Positions 43,521-53,300 of a stretch of DNA of 64,000 bases are shown piece by piece (within the stretch, counting starts at the first letter, position 1; every line of letters starts with the position of its first letter). The stretch is from the NCBI GenBank assembly GCA_029565675.1, contig JAKQNP010000028.1, forward strand, positions 1-64,000, written 5' to 3'. Source of the stretch: a bacterium. Its GTDB lineage: Bacteria > Zhuqueibacterota > Zhuqueibacteria > Residuimicrobiales > Oceaniaggregativiventaceae. The notes below the pieces were generated by a model, which did not search any database, was not told the DNA's origin, and worked only from the letters and a program-made list of their open reading frames with translations. Position numbers and translations under genes: made by a program.

Positions 43521-45665
43521 TCATTTGATCAAGAGCATTTTTCGGCGAAAGATCTGATCCCCTGCTTCCATCTGCAGCAGATAGACACCGCTGACGACCC
43601 TGTTGCCGCGATCGCAGCGACCGTCCCAGGTGGCGCTATAGGTGCCGGGCAAGCGTTCGCCGGCGAACAGGTTGCGGACCAATTGGCCGTTGAGGCTATA
43701 GACCGATACAGACACCTTGCTGACTGCCGGCACGTGATAATCGAAACGCGTCGCCGGATTGAACGGATTGGGATAATTGGCTGATAGGGCAAATTTATCT
43801 GGAGGCGCCGCTGCAAAATCTCCGTCAACAGCGGTCGGCGCATCGAAATGAACGATATACAGCCCAACCTCATAGTCAAGAATATAAACCAGATTCTCGC
43901 GCACGGCCACATCGTAAGCCGCATCTCCCGTTTGGTAAAAACCGATTCGCACGGGCGCCTGCAGATTCGAGATGTCGAAAATGGCCAATCCCGCCCAGGA
44001 ATTGGCCACGAAAGCATAATTACCGGCCACTTTGATTTCCACTGCAGAGCCATGGCTTCGACAGGCTCCGATTCTTTGCGGATTATATATATTTGAAATA
44101 TCGTATATTTTGATCGAATCGCCGTCGGCGACAAACAGATGGTCATCCTGAACGGCAACACCTCGAGTGCGATTCGTCGAGGATATTTGGCCGATCACCG
44201 CAGGATTTGCCGGGTCTGCTATGTCGATGATACACAACCCGCTGTCATCAACAGCGACAAAGGCGTGGGGATCCTGTATGGCCACCCCATACGCTCTGCC
44301 CGGGGCCTTGCAGCTGCCAACAACGGCGGGCAGGTACGGGTTGGAAATGTCGACAATCTGCAAACCTTCCTCATAATCCGCCAGATAGGCATACTCACCG
44401 CTCAAAGCCAAACCATGCAGCCAGTTAAAGGTTCCGATTTGTCCCGCAATAACCGGATTGGTTGGCGAGGCAAGATCGATGACTTCAAAATGGTTTCCCG
44501 CGCTGATGAACGCGTAATGATCGCGGACCTGCACGTCACGGCAATCGTAATTGCCTGCATCAAGGTAGCCGACAGAATAAGGATTTGACGGTTCCGCGCA
44601 ATCGATGATGCGGAGATTTTCGCCGCCGGTCAGATAGGCACGATCCCCGTCTACATCCAGACCGTAACAATAACTGCTGCTTTTGGTGGTGTGCAGTGTG
44701 ACAGGAGAACCAACTGCAGAAATGTCGATTACCGATATTCCCTTGCTGGACCTGGCGACATACGCCCGATTTGTTCCGATGGCAAGGGAATAACCATACA
44801 CGATATCCTCAAGAGACGCCACTTCTGCCGGATTGGACACCACCGTTGCATCCAAAACTTTCAATCCCGCCTGATAACAGAGAACATAAGCGCTGCTGTT
44901 GATGATTTTAACATCATGTACTTGTTTGTTCTCCAGTCCAAAATAAACCTCAACCGGATTGGCGGGAACGGCAACATCGATGATGCGCAGTCCGCCGTTT
45001 CCACAGGCCGCATAAACCTGGTTTCCATCAATCGCCATATTCCACATCGCTTCAGGAATAGCGATTTTGGCGATTTCAGCCGGCTCTGTGCGATTCGTGA
45101 TATCCAGCACGACAAGAAAGTAGCCAATACTCGCATAGAGAGTGTTGCCGCTGACCGCTACTGCCTGTGAATAGCCCGATCGAATGGAATTGACTTCGGT
45201 TGGGTTGCCTGGATCAGATATATCAACAATAACCAAACCAGAGCTTCCCGCCGCAACATAGGCTGTGCTGCCTTCGACTGCTACACCATAGGCTTGCCCC
45301 AAATTCTCCAGTGCGCCGATCTCTGCCGGAGCAGTTGGATCGGAAACATCCACAATCCGCAACCCGCGGCTGTAGTCAGCGACATAAATCAGAGGCCAGT
45401 CAAGAGCCAAGCCTTTGACCATTGTGGGCAAAGCGATTCTCCCCAATACAACCGGACTAGGGGGATCAGTGAAATCCATAATCTGCAGATAGGCACCATT
45501 GCCGCAATAGACCGTGTTGCCGTCAGCCACTACCGTAAAACTTCGCCCTTCTGCCCAACGGCCGACAAGGGTGCAATTTTGAATTTCCTGGGCCTGCGCA
45601 GGTCGCAGCATGGCAAAAAATGCCAGCATCAATGCCAATAAAGCCGGATTCCCAAAGCGCTTCAT
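43521..45665 (-). CDS. Exported LVIVD-repeat beta-propeller protein with T9SS tail
   Basis: 714 aa. Signal peptide about 1-25 (cleaved near AQAQ). About thirteen repeats of roughly 45 residues follow, each with a pattern such as YVADYSRGLRIVDVSDPTAP (LVIVD family), which would form one or two propellers on the cell surface. The tail starts LSANYPNPFNPATRFDY and ends KMLLIK, a T9SS sorting signal. ATG 45665 has GAGGAGGGGACC upstream; an ATG nine codons earlier lacks one. The next gene upstream on the same strand encodes an M14 peptidase. It likely binds proteins or glycans; no enzyme motif is seen. Confidence 0.88.
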   Translation of the reverse strand: MKRFGNPALLALMLAFFAMLRPAQAQEIQNCTLVGRWAEGRSFTVVADGNTVYCGNGAYLQIMDFTDPPSPVVLGRIALPTMVKGLALDWPLIYVADYSRGLRIVDVSDPTAPAEIGALENLGQAYGVAVEGSTAYVAAGSSGLVIVDISDPGNPTEVNSIRSGYSQAVAVSGNTLYASIGYFLVVLDITNRTEPAEIAKIAIPEAMWNMAIDGNQVYAACGNGGLRIIDVAVPANPVEVYFGLENKQVHDVKIINSSAYVLCYQAGLKVLDATVVSNPAEVASLEDIVYGYSLAIGTNRAYVARSSKGISVIDISAVGSPVTLHTTKSSSYCYGLDVDGDRAYLTGGENLRIIDCAEPSNPYSVGYLDAGNYDCRDVQVRDHYAFISAGNHFEVIDLASPTNPVIAGQIGTFNWLHGLALSGEYAYLADYEEGLQIVDISNPYLPAVVGSCKAPGRAYGVAIQDPHAFVAVDDSGLCIIDIADPANPAVIGQISSTNRTRGVAVQDDHLFVADGDSIKIYDISNIYNPQRIGACRSHGSAVEIKVAGNYAFVANSWAGLAIFDISNLQAPVRIGFYQTGDAAYDVAVRENLVYILDYEVGLYIVHFDAPTAVDGDFAAAPPDKFALSANYPNPFNPATRFDYHVPAVSKVSVSVYSLNGQLVRNLFAGERLPGTYSATWDGRCDRGNRVVSGVYLLQMEAGDQIFRRKMLLIK

Positions 45666-45810
45666 GGTCCCCTCCTCTTTTGGTTTTATCAATCAAATTT
45701 GCACAGGTGTTGATTGAAAACCTCGACTCTTTCAGTGACCTGAAAGCAGAAAAACTGAAACTTGGGAGATTTGCAGCATGCCGCAGTTCATCCGGGCCAT
45801 ACGACGGCAA

Positions 45811-47292
45811 CTATTTTTTTCGAACCGGCTGCAGTCGCACATCGAACCCGGTCCAGCCCGATTCGGATACTTGAGCGTTTTTAACAACTAGCGGTTGATA
45901 ACCAGGCGCGCTCACGAGCATGCGGTGGCTGCCGGGCGGTAAAAAGCGATAAAAACGGCCATAGCGGGAATCGGCCCGGCGGCGGTCGATTTGCTCGTTA
46001 TCCAGATTCGGGAACACAATATCGGCGGCAATCGGTTTGCCGGTCTTGGCGTCCAAAACCTGTCCGGTCAATCCCGGGCCGGCGAGCAGCTGATCGAGCA
46101 TATAGTAGGCGCCGGGCAGGTTGCAATCGATGATTTTCTGCAAGTCGCTGTCGGAAAAGATGTGGCGGCCGCGGCCGGTCTCGACGACAAAATCCAGGGT
46201 TCCCAGGCGGCCATAGAGCCAGGGATAGGTTTGTCCCACCGTGCCGGCACCGTATTCGGCTTTGTAGGTGGTATCGCCCTTCAGGGTGCAGATGCTGCCA
46301 GCCAGGCCTTGTGCCAGGCGCGTGAGCACCGCGTCGTCCGGCGCTTTGTGGCCGCGCCAGTCCCAGGGATAATAGATTACCTGGCCCTGGCTGTGATAGG
46401 TGACCGAGAGGACGAATTTCTGCGCGATAGCCAGGTCGCGCACCGCCCGGCATTCGGCTTCGGAGAATGGAAATTCACCGCGATAACGGCCGCTGAGACT
46501 GTCTTCGCTGCCGCCGTGCGCCCAATTGAAATCGAAATTGCGGTTCAGATCGATGCCGTCGCCTGCATCGAGAACACCGTTGCCGTTGACATCGCGGGTG
46601 TTTTTGCGCCAGCGCGGATCGATGCTTTCGGTGACGATGCGATGGCCGTCGACATTGATAACCGGAATGAACCAGATCGCCGACTGGTCGAGCCAGCGCT
46701 GCACCGCGGCATCGCTGTCTGCCTGCTCCAGCAACCGGTGAATCAGGGTCATGCAGATTTCCGTGCCCGCCAGCTCATCGGCATGAATGGCGCCGCTGAA
46801 AAGAATTGTCGGCTCGTCCTCTTCGCGGTCGACCCGCTCAGAAATCTTGACCGCCAGAATATCCCGCCCTTCCTGGCTGGTGCGGCCGATGGGCAAAACG
46901 CGTATACGGCCTGGATAGCGGCGCTGCAACTCTTTGAGTTCCGCCTTGATCTCGTCATAGGTGTGATAGACACCCGAGATCTGCAGGGAAGGTCCATAAA
47001 TCGCGCGTTTGATCAGGGTCAGTTCGTCATCGCTCTGCATGATCTCTTCGAAATCATACCCTCTTTCCTGCAGCAAACCCATCTCTGCCGGCGTGACCAA
47101 CGCCAGGGTGGAATCGCTTTCCGAACCGCCGACAAAGCGGATTTTCCAGGAAGCGATATCGCGAATTTGTTTTCGGTCCAGCTTGAGAGAGACCAGATGG
47201 GTGCGCTTGCTGGTTTCGGTCTGGGCACCGGCCCAGGAGAACGCCATGGAGACGATCAAGGACAATAAAAAAATACAGCGGGAGAGCAGCAT
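45811..47292 (-). CDS. Secreted M14 zinc carboxypeptidase
   Basis: 493 aa. Signal peptide about 1-23. Zinc ligands His170, Glu173 (HADE) and His300 (TYHSQG), Arg251 (DLNRNF) and catalytic Glu371 (VETGRG) are all in place, so the enzyme should be active. The C-terminal ~90 residues (from LTGQVLDAKTGKPI) form a carboxypeptidase-regulatory-like beta domain ending in a basic tail. It would trim C-terminal residues from peptides outside the cytoplasm. ATG 47292 has AAAGGA upstream. It is divergent from a secreted nitrilase-family gene with a 337-base gap. Confidence 0.92.
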   Translation of the reverse strand: MLLSRCIFLLSLIVSMAFSWAGAQTETSKRTHLVSLKLDRKQIRDIASWKIRFVGGSESDSTLALVTPAEMGLLQERGYDFEEIMQSDDELTLIKRAIYGPSLQISGVYHTYDEIKAELKELQRRYPGRIRVLPIGRTSQEGRDILAVKISERVDREEDEPTILFSGAIHADELAGTEICMTLIHRLLEQADSDAAVQRWLDQSAIWFIPVINVDGHRIVTESIDPRWRKNTRDVNGNGVLDAGDGIDLNRNFDFNWAHGGSEDSLSGRYRGEFPFSEAECRAVRDLAIAQKFVLSVTYHSQGQVIYYPWDWRGHKAPDDAVLTRLAQGLAGSICTLKGDTTYKAEYGAGTVGQTYPWLYGRLGTLDFVVETGRGRHIFSDSDLQKIIDCNLPGAYYMLDQLLAGPGLTGQVLDAKTGKPIAADIVFPNLDNEQIDRRRADSRYGRFYRFLPPGSHRMLVSAPGYQPLVVKNAQVSESGWTGFDVRLQPVRKK

Positions 47293-47499
47293 GAGGAGTC
47301 CTTTCGATTTGTAAGGTTCGGCTGGATTCTGACAGATTTGCAGTTTGAAACCGTTAAAAAAATATACAAGCTTGCAAGCGCAAAGTCAAGCTCGGTATGG
47401 CAAAAACGGCGCATTTTTTGTTTGCCAAGGCGGAACAAAGCGCAGTGGGGAAAGTTGCAGAGCCTCAACGGCGCCTCATTCCACCAAATAAAACAATTG

Positions 47500-47527
47500 T
47501 TGCTTTGTAGCGTATAAAAAGTATATT
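47500..47527 (+). promoter_or_regulatory. Candidate promoter for the exported nitrilase-like gene
   Basis: TTGCTT (47500-47505), 16-base spacer, TATATT (47522-47527). The same form TTGCAT-N16-TATATT occurs at 54195-54222 and 54779-54806. It lies about 100 bases before ATG 47630. Confidence 0.45.
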
Positions 47528-47544
47528 TTATCACACCTTCGCAA

Positions 47545-47568
47545 CCAGATTCGGTGCCAGCAGAATCC
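47545..47568 (+). repeat. Possible element A relic
   Basis: CCAGATTCGGTG matches 12 bases of the element A terminal repeat exactly, followed after a few bases by CAGAATCCG. The body of the element is absent. It sits in the leader of the nitrilase-like gene, as the full copies sit in other gene leaders. Confidence 0.3.
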
Positions 47569-47629
47569 GCGTCGCATCCTGCGGCCTCGGCGAATCGGCA
47601 AAGACAATCGTTTAGAAAGGGAACAGAAC

Positions 47630-48574
47630 ATGGGAAACCGTTTTTTCTGGGTGATTCTTTTGATCACCTTGACAGCAGTTTTTGCACCAGCGCAACCCGC
47701 GCGGATCGCCCTGATCCAGTTGGAAGGCGCCGCGGTCCAATCTAGCGAACCGTTTCTCGCCAGCGCTCTGGCAGCTATCGATGCCGCCGGCAAGATGCGA
47801 CCCGACCTGATTGTGTTGCCGGAAGCGATCAATTTGGGACCTGGGCTCGATCTGACCTATGCCGAAGTGGCTCTGGACCTGGAAAGCGAATGGCTGCAGT
47901 GGGTCAGCCACAAAGCAGCCGAGTACAACAGCTACATTGTCTTCCCGATCATCGAAAAACGAGACGGCAAGCTGTACAATTCCGCACCGGTCTTCGGCCG
48001 CTCCGGAGAATTGGTCGGGGTCTATCGCAAGACTCATGAGCCGCGCGTCGTCATCGAAGAACAGCAGGTGACGGTGGGCAACGAATGGCCGGTCTTTGAC
48101 CTCGATATCGGCCGCGTCGGCATCCTGATCTGCTACGACACCATCACCCCGGAACCGGCGCAGGTCTATGGATTGTTGGACGTCGATCTGATTCTGTTTC
48201 CGCACCTGATCGGCATCAAGAGCAACGGCGACCAATTCGACCTGCGCACCCGTGCACGCGCCCTCGACGCTTGTGTGCATCTGGCCTCGGTGGGCTGGGC
48301 ACGGCCGCAGGATGCAGGCGAACTCGGGCCGCTGTCAGCGACCTGCTGGATCGACTATGAAGGCCGGGCGACCGCGCAAGCGGCCAAAGATACAGCAGAC
48401 ATGGTCATTCTCGACATCGATTTGCGCCAACCGCGCATCACCGAAAATCTCGGTGTCTGGGGCAAAGCCGAATGGAAGAAAGTCTATTGGGGCGAACGGC
48501 GGCCGCATCTCTATCGGATCCTGTGCGAGGACAACACCGAGTGGCGCAGCTGGGCGCCGGAAGAGAGTTTTTGA
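47630..48574 (+). CDS. Exported nitrilase-superfamily (carbon-nitrogen hydrolase) protein
   Basis: 314 aa. The triad Glu65 (LPEAIN), Lys134 (YRKTH) and Cys168 (LICYDT) of the C-N hydrolase fold is intact. Unusually it begins with a signal peptide (FWVILLITLTAVFAPAQ, about 5-22), so it should act outside the cytoplasm. Most nitrilase-family amidases are cytoplasmic; extracytoplasmic branches include the apolipoprotein N-acyltransferase domain and biotinidase/vanin-type enzymes, but this protein lacks the Lnt membrane part. The substrate is unknown, with peptide amides or acyl-sugars possible. AAAGGG lies before ATG 47630. It converges with the pyruvate kinase-like gene. Confidence 0.85.
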   Translation: MGNRFFWVILLITLTAVFAPAQPARIALIQLEGAAVQSSEPFLASALAAIDAAGKMRPDLIVLPEAINLGPGLDLTYAEVALDLESEWLQWVSHKAAEYNSYIVFPIIEKRDGKLYNSAPVFGRSGELVGVYRKTHEPRVVIEEQQVTVGNEWPVFDLDIGRVGILICYDTITPEPAQVYGLLDVDLILFPHLIGIKSNGDQFDLRTRARALDACVHLASVGWARPQDAGELGPLSATCWIDYEGRATAQAAKDTADMVILDIDLRQPRITENLGVWGKAEWKKVYWGERRPHLYRILCEDNTEWRSWAPEESF

Positions 48575-48635
48575 CAAGAAATTGAGCCGGGAACGACAGC
48601 CCGGGCATCTCCCGATCTTGCCCTGAAAGAGCCGT

Positions 48636-49703
48636 TTATTTTTTCTTCAGCAAAGAGCGCAGGCCGTTGACCTGCGCTTTTTTATTGCGATAGCGCGCCG
48701 TCAATTCGACGAACGAGCAGATACGCCGCATCATGCGAACGCATTCGACCGGGTAGCTGCCGATCGAGGTTTCGCCGGACAGCATGACGATATCACTGCC
48801 GTCATACAGGGCGTTGGCCACATCGCTGACATCTGCACGGCTCGGATGGGGATTGTCGATCATCGATTCGAGCATCTGGGTGGCGGTGATGACCGGCTTG
48901 CATGCGCGGTTGCATTTTTCGATCATGACTTTTTGATGTTCAGGCAGTTCCCATGGATCGATCTCAACCCCCAAATCACCGCGCGCGATCATCACCGCAT
49001 CGGTCTCCGCCAAAATTTCATCGAAATGCGCCAGCCCTTCAGGGTTCTCGATTTTCGAGATAATGCCGATACCGCTGCCCTGCAAATGGTGGCGCAGCTC
49101 TCGCACATCCGCACCGTTGCGGGTAAAAGAATCCGCAATAAAATCGACGCCGTGTTGCATCGCAAAATCGATATAGGGCTGATCCGCAGGCATGGTATAG
49201 GGATAGTCCACCACTGTATCCGGATGATTCAAGCCTTTGCGCGAACGCAAAAGGTCACCGTAGAGAACCTGACAGATTATTTTACCTTCCTCGACGTGTT
49301 TGACTTGCAGCCCGATAGTGCCGTCGTCGATAAACAAACGGTGACCCGGTCGAATCGTGCGATCCAGATCCGGATAGGTGATCGGGATTCCCTCGTCAAA
49401 TGAATGGATCAGGGGATATTCCGAGTTCTCGGGATGCGGCAGATCGGTGCGCAGCACCAGTTCCTGGCCAGCAATCAAACGCAGCGGTTCGGGCAAATCG
49501 CCGATGCGGATCTTGGGCCCTTTGATATCATAAACGATCATGCCGCTGGGCAAATGTTCGCGCGCCGCCAGGATGATCTGCAAATGAGAGTCGGGATCGC
49601 CGTGCGAGCTGTTGATGCGAACACCGGTCAAGCCGGCAGCCGCCATTTGCGGCAAATGAGCGACCGAGGCCGGCGACAGGGTGGCGAGAATTTCGGTTTG
49701 CAT
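48636..49703 (-). CDS. Pyruvate kinase lacking the C-terminal regulatory domain
   Basis: 355 aa. The catalytic core is present: [11 protein letters not shown] near 31-41, [29 protein letters not shown] with the active-site lysine, [12 protein letters not shown] and [10 protein letters not shown], all in the usual order, and the small B domain lies between (about 70-165). The allosteric C-terminal domain of standard ~470-residue enzymes is absent; the protein ends after [13 protein letters not shown] in a short basic tail. ATG 49703 has GAGGAG upstream; an ATG eight codons earlier lacks this. It should still convert phosphoenolpyruvate to pyruvate, but without the usual effector site. The substitution SS for FS in the RxNFSHG motif is notable. 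Confidence 0.85.
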   Translation of the reverse strand: MQTEILATLSPASVAHLPQMAAAGLTGVRINSSHGDPDSHLQIILAAREHLPSGMIVYDIKGPKIRIGDLPEPLRLIAGQELVLRTDLPHPENSEYPLIHSFDEGIPITYPDLDRTIRPGHRLFIDDGTIGLQVKHVEEGKIICQVLYGDLLRSRKGLNHPDTVVDYPYTMPADQPYIDFAMQHGVDFIADSFTRNGADVRELRHHLQGSGIGIISKIENPEGLAHFDEILAETDAVMIARGDLGVEIDPWELPEHQKVMIEKCNRACKPVITATQMLESMIDNPHPSRADVSDVANALYDGSDIVMLSGETSIGSYPVECVRMMRRICSFVELTARYRNKKAQVNGLRSLLKKK

Positions 49704-50365
49704 AGCACTCCTCATGCACTTGAACATCGCACAACTGTTCCATCGTGACGCAATTTAATCAAAAGCCCTGCGAAGTCAAATTCCTTTTTTCACCTCCCGC
49801 ACAAATAAAGCGAAATAAACACCCTGAACCGATTTTAAGTGCCGGCTCCCTATCGTTTGGAGCAACCAAACGGCAAGGACAAGACAAATGGACTATCATA
49901 AAAATGTAATTTACCTACCAAATCGAACTTGTGTGGCATAAAGGCAACAACAGGAAGACAATTGCCACCCTCTCGAGGACAAAAGAGCCTTTCTATCTGC
50001 AATAAAAAACAGAAAATTAATAGAATCAGTGGTGTTCCCACGCAGGACATCGCATTACCTAACCAGTATAATATCAATAACATTAATCATGTTTTCCTGA
50101 TAAATCGATTCTCTCCCAGATTCGATGTTAATCGAATCAAAAACATTCAATCGCTTATTTATTAAATATTTATAAAAAAAGTACTTTTCACCTTTTGTTT
50201 ATCGCTATCAGATTGATTTTCTGTGAGATCCGGTGCTGCGCACCGAATCCGGAAAATTGTTTAATCAAAGGCAGGTGGCATAAAAATTGCTGAGAAGAGC
50301 TGAGGAATATAGTGAATAGATTAGAAGCGATGCCACCCTGTCATGAAAACCAAAGGAGCCGAGAG
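49704..50365. other. AT-rich gap with element A copy 3
   Basis: No gene is supported; small ORFs here have no ribosome site or recognisable sequence. TATAAT at 50067-50072 lacks a good -35 partner. Element A3 occupies 50115-50252, leaving 113 bases to the next start. The divergent genes on either side must have their promoters here. Confidence 0.5.
50115..50252 (+). repeat. Element A, copy 3 (MITE-like, 138 bp)
   Basis: CCCAGATTCGATG ... CACCGAATCCGG. In the left hairpin the closing pair changes on both sides (GATTCGA...TCGAATC against GATTCGG...CCGAATC), a compensated change that keeps the stem. No clear target duplication. The middle is more diverged than between copies 1 and 2, so it is probably older. 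Confidence 0.8.
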
Positions 50366-53300
50366 ATGTTTTCCCGCCTGATTCACGGTATCATACTGCT
50401 GCTATTGCTTATCGGCTGGAGGATAGAATTTTCATGGGCACAAATACAAAGCAGCCTTGTAATCGATGATCCCTTGACCGGATCCAGTATTAGCCAGCGG
50501 GTCAATGGTGGGGTGTTTTCCCAGGAAGGTTGGAAGACGACCACTCGAAATGATTGCATCCGCTATGATATCGAAACCTGTCCTTATGGTATGGTCGAGT
50601 TCGATGTAAAAGGCCTATACGAGAGCAATGTGGTCTTTCCCAATATCCAGTATGACAGACAGGGCATGCCTACCGGGCAGGAAGATATGCATTATACCCT
50701 CTTCAATATGTATGACAGGGACGAGGATAGAAGCTGGTTCGGCCAGGCCATGCCTTCTGGCATCGTGCAGTGGCACAATCCCTACAAAGTTGTCATGCAC
50801 CTTTTCGGCTATGTGGCGGGGGATCAGTACAAGTGGCGCCACGGAAGGTTTCGCGCCAATGTCGCCGCTTTTAACGGTGGTTATGAAGACGATCCGCATG
50901 CATTCGAGATCGAATATGGCCCGGTGTTCTGGCAAAGGGAAAAAACTTTTCATATGAAAGTGGAATGGGGAAACGGTCTGATCAAATATTATGCAGACGA
51001 TACCCTGCGGGCGACGTGTGATTACAGCGCATTCGGAGAAGAATACGCTCCCCCTGACCATTCCCTGATGCTCGGGAGCGCAAACAGCGCACTTGGAATT
51101 ACTTCGCAAGTTCCGATAAATGTTACTTTTTCCAACTTTAAGTTTTACCGTTTTACAGACAGCATTGCCCCGCAAGTCGTCAGCAGCACGCCGATTCACA
51201 ATACGACGGATGCCTCAGTCGACAGCTATGTTTCGATCCGATTCGATGAACCGATTGACCTGGCCAGCGCGACGCAGGCGTTTGGCATCAATCCGAGTCT
51301 TCCCGGTGAATTGAAACAGACCGGCAATGTGTTGTACTATCAATTCAACGGTTTCTTGCAGGAAGGGACGACCTATACCATCACTCTGTCGACGGCTTTG
51401 AAAGACAAGGCCGGCAACGCCATGCAGTCGCCCTATACCTTTAGTTTTACAACCGGCCAGCAAGTGCCTGCGACTGTCGCGAAATACGACATCATCGAAG
51501 TTCCGGTCACGGTTTCCGGCATCACCAACAACAAGTACACGACCGTTGCAGTCAAAGGTGTCTTTCAGGGACCGACCCGGAGAATCGAAATCGGCGGGTT
51601 TTGGGACGGCGGCGATGTCTGGAAAGTCCGCATGGCACCCACGGAAGTCGGCCAATGGAACTATACCATCACTGGCCCGACCAGCGCGTTTTCGAAAAGC
51701 GGCTCATTCAACTGTGTCGACTCGGATGCAAAAGGATTTATCGTCGTCAATCCGGACTATCCCTATACGTTTATGTATGAGGATGGCACACCTTTCATGT
51801 GGAAAGGGGAGACATCCTGGCGGGCGATGCTGAATTCAGTTCCCTACGAGAGCAGATTCAAGGATTACATCGATCTGCGCTCCAGCCAGGGCTACAATGT
51901 GGTGCAGAGTATTCTGGTCAGCTACATCAACGGCGACGGCTTTTGGGCCAACGAGGGCGGACCGGTTTTTGCTTTGACCCCCGAAGGAAAAGACTATGAA
52001 AGGTTAAACCCGGAGTATTTCAAATGGGTGGATCGCCGCATCGAATACATGCTGAGCAAAGGGATGCATCCCTGTCTTCTTTTCACCTGGGCGCAAGAAT
52101 TTGCCAAATTTTCCTCCACCCAGTTCGCTCGGTATGCCAAATACCTGGTTGCTCGTTATGCGGCTTATCCTGTCTTTTGGAACATCTGCGGCGAATACAA
52201 CGAGGTCTATACGGATTATGGAATGTCGCCCAACGTTTTTCGCGACCATGGCGGAACCATCCGGGCAGCCGATCCCTATGATCATCCAATCACGCTCCAC
52301 CCGACCGGCCGCTCGAGCAGCGCAGAGTATGCCTCCGATGCCTGGTTCAGTTTTATCATGCAACAAACACCCTATTGGCATCAGGATATCTTGCGCGACC
52401 GCGTTTCCAACAAGCCGGTGGTCAATGGCGAATATGGATACGCCGGCTGGAACACCGACGATGACGTGCGGATCGGCGCATGGGAAGTATTGACTGCCGG
52501 CGGCTACATCACAGCCGGATTTTTCACCACCTTCGCGCCGGACAAAGGCGGCTGGGATCTCAACGCCAACTTGCAACAACAGCTCGAGCTTCAATTCATC
52601 AACTCCTTCTTCGATGACACCCACTGGTGGGAGATGAATCCACACGACGAACTGACCAACAACGGCACTTGTCTGGCAGCTCCAGGCAAAGAATACATCA
52701 TTTATTCGAGATATGGAGGGCCGGTCGCTGTCAATCTCTCGCATGTCAACAGCACGAGCACTATCCAGGTGGAATGGCTCAACCCCAGAGAACTGACCTA
52801 CTCTGAACGGTTCGAAGTTCAGGGAGGAGCTTCAAGGAGTTTTACTCCGCCGTTCAGCGGCGACTGGGTTTTGCATATCGGCCAAGGCGTGCCGCGCGAC
52901 TCTGTCCCGCCGTTGGCGCCAAATGAGCTGGTGTTGGACAACCGTTCGCTCAACTCGATCTCCTTCTCCTGGCTGCCGCCGTTGCCGGCTGCCGATGGGG
53001 AAACCGCATCGTCCTATCGCATCCTGCGGAACGGCAATTTCGTCGCCAGCGTGACCGAAACCCACTATACCGACAGTGGATTGGATGCGGAGACATCCTA
53101 CCAGTATGAAGTCTATGCTGTTGACTCCAAACGCAACATCAGCGAGTCGGCTGCCACCGCGACATTTGCCACCCTGTCCGATACCCAACCTCCCTATCTG
53201 GTCAATGTCACCATCGATAAATTGACCGAAGTGGTCGTGGTCTTTAATGAACCCGTGGACAGCCTCTCCGCGCAGAATGCCGCCAATTACCGCATTTCGC

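Noticed and set aside
49929-50165. Small ORF in the gap before the multidomain gene
   Set aside because: No ribosome site, and its end lies in element A3.
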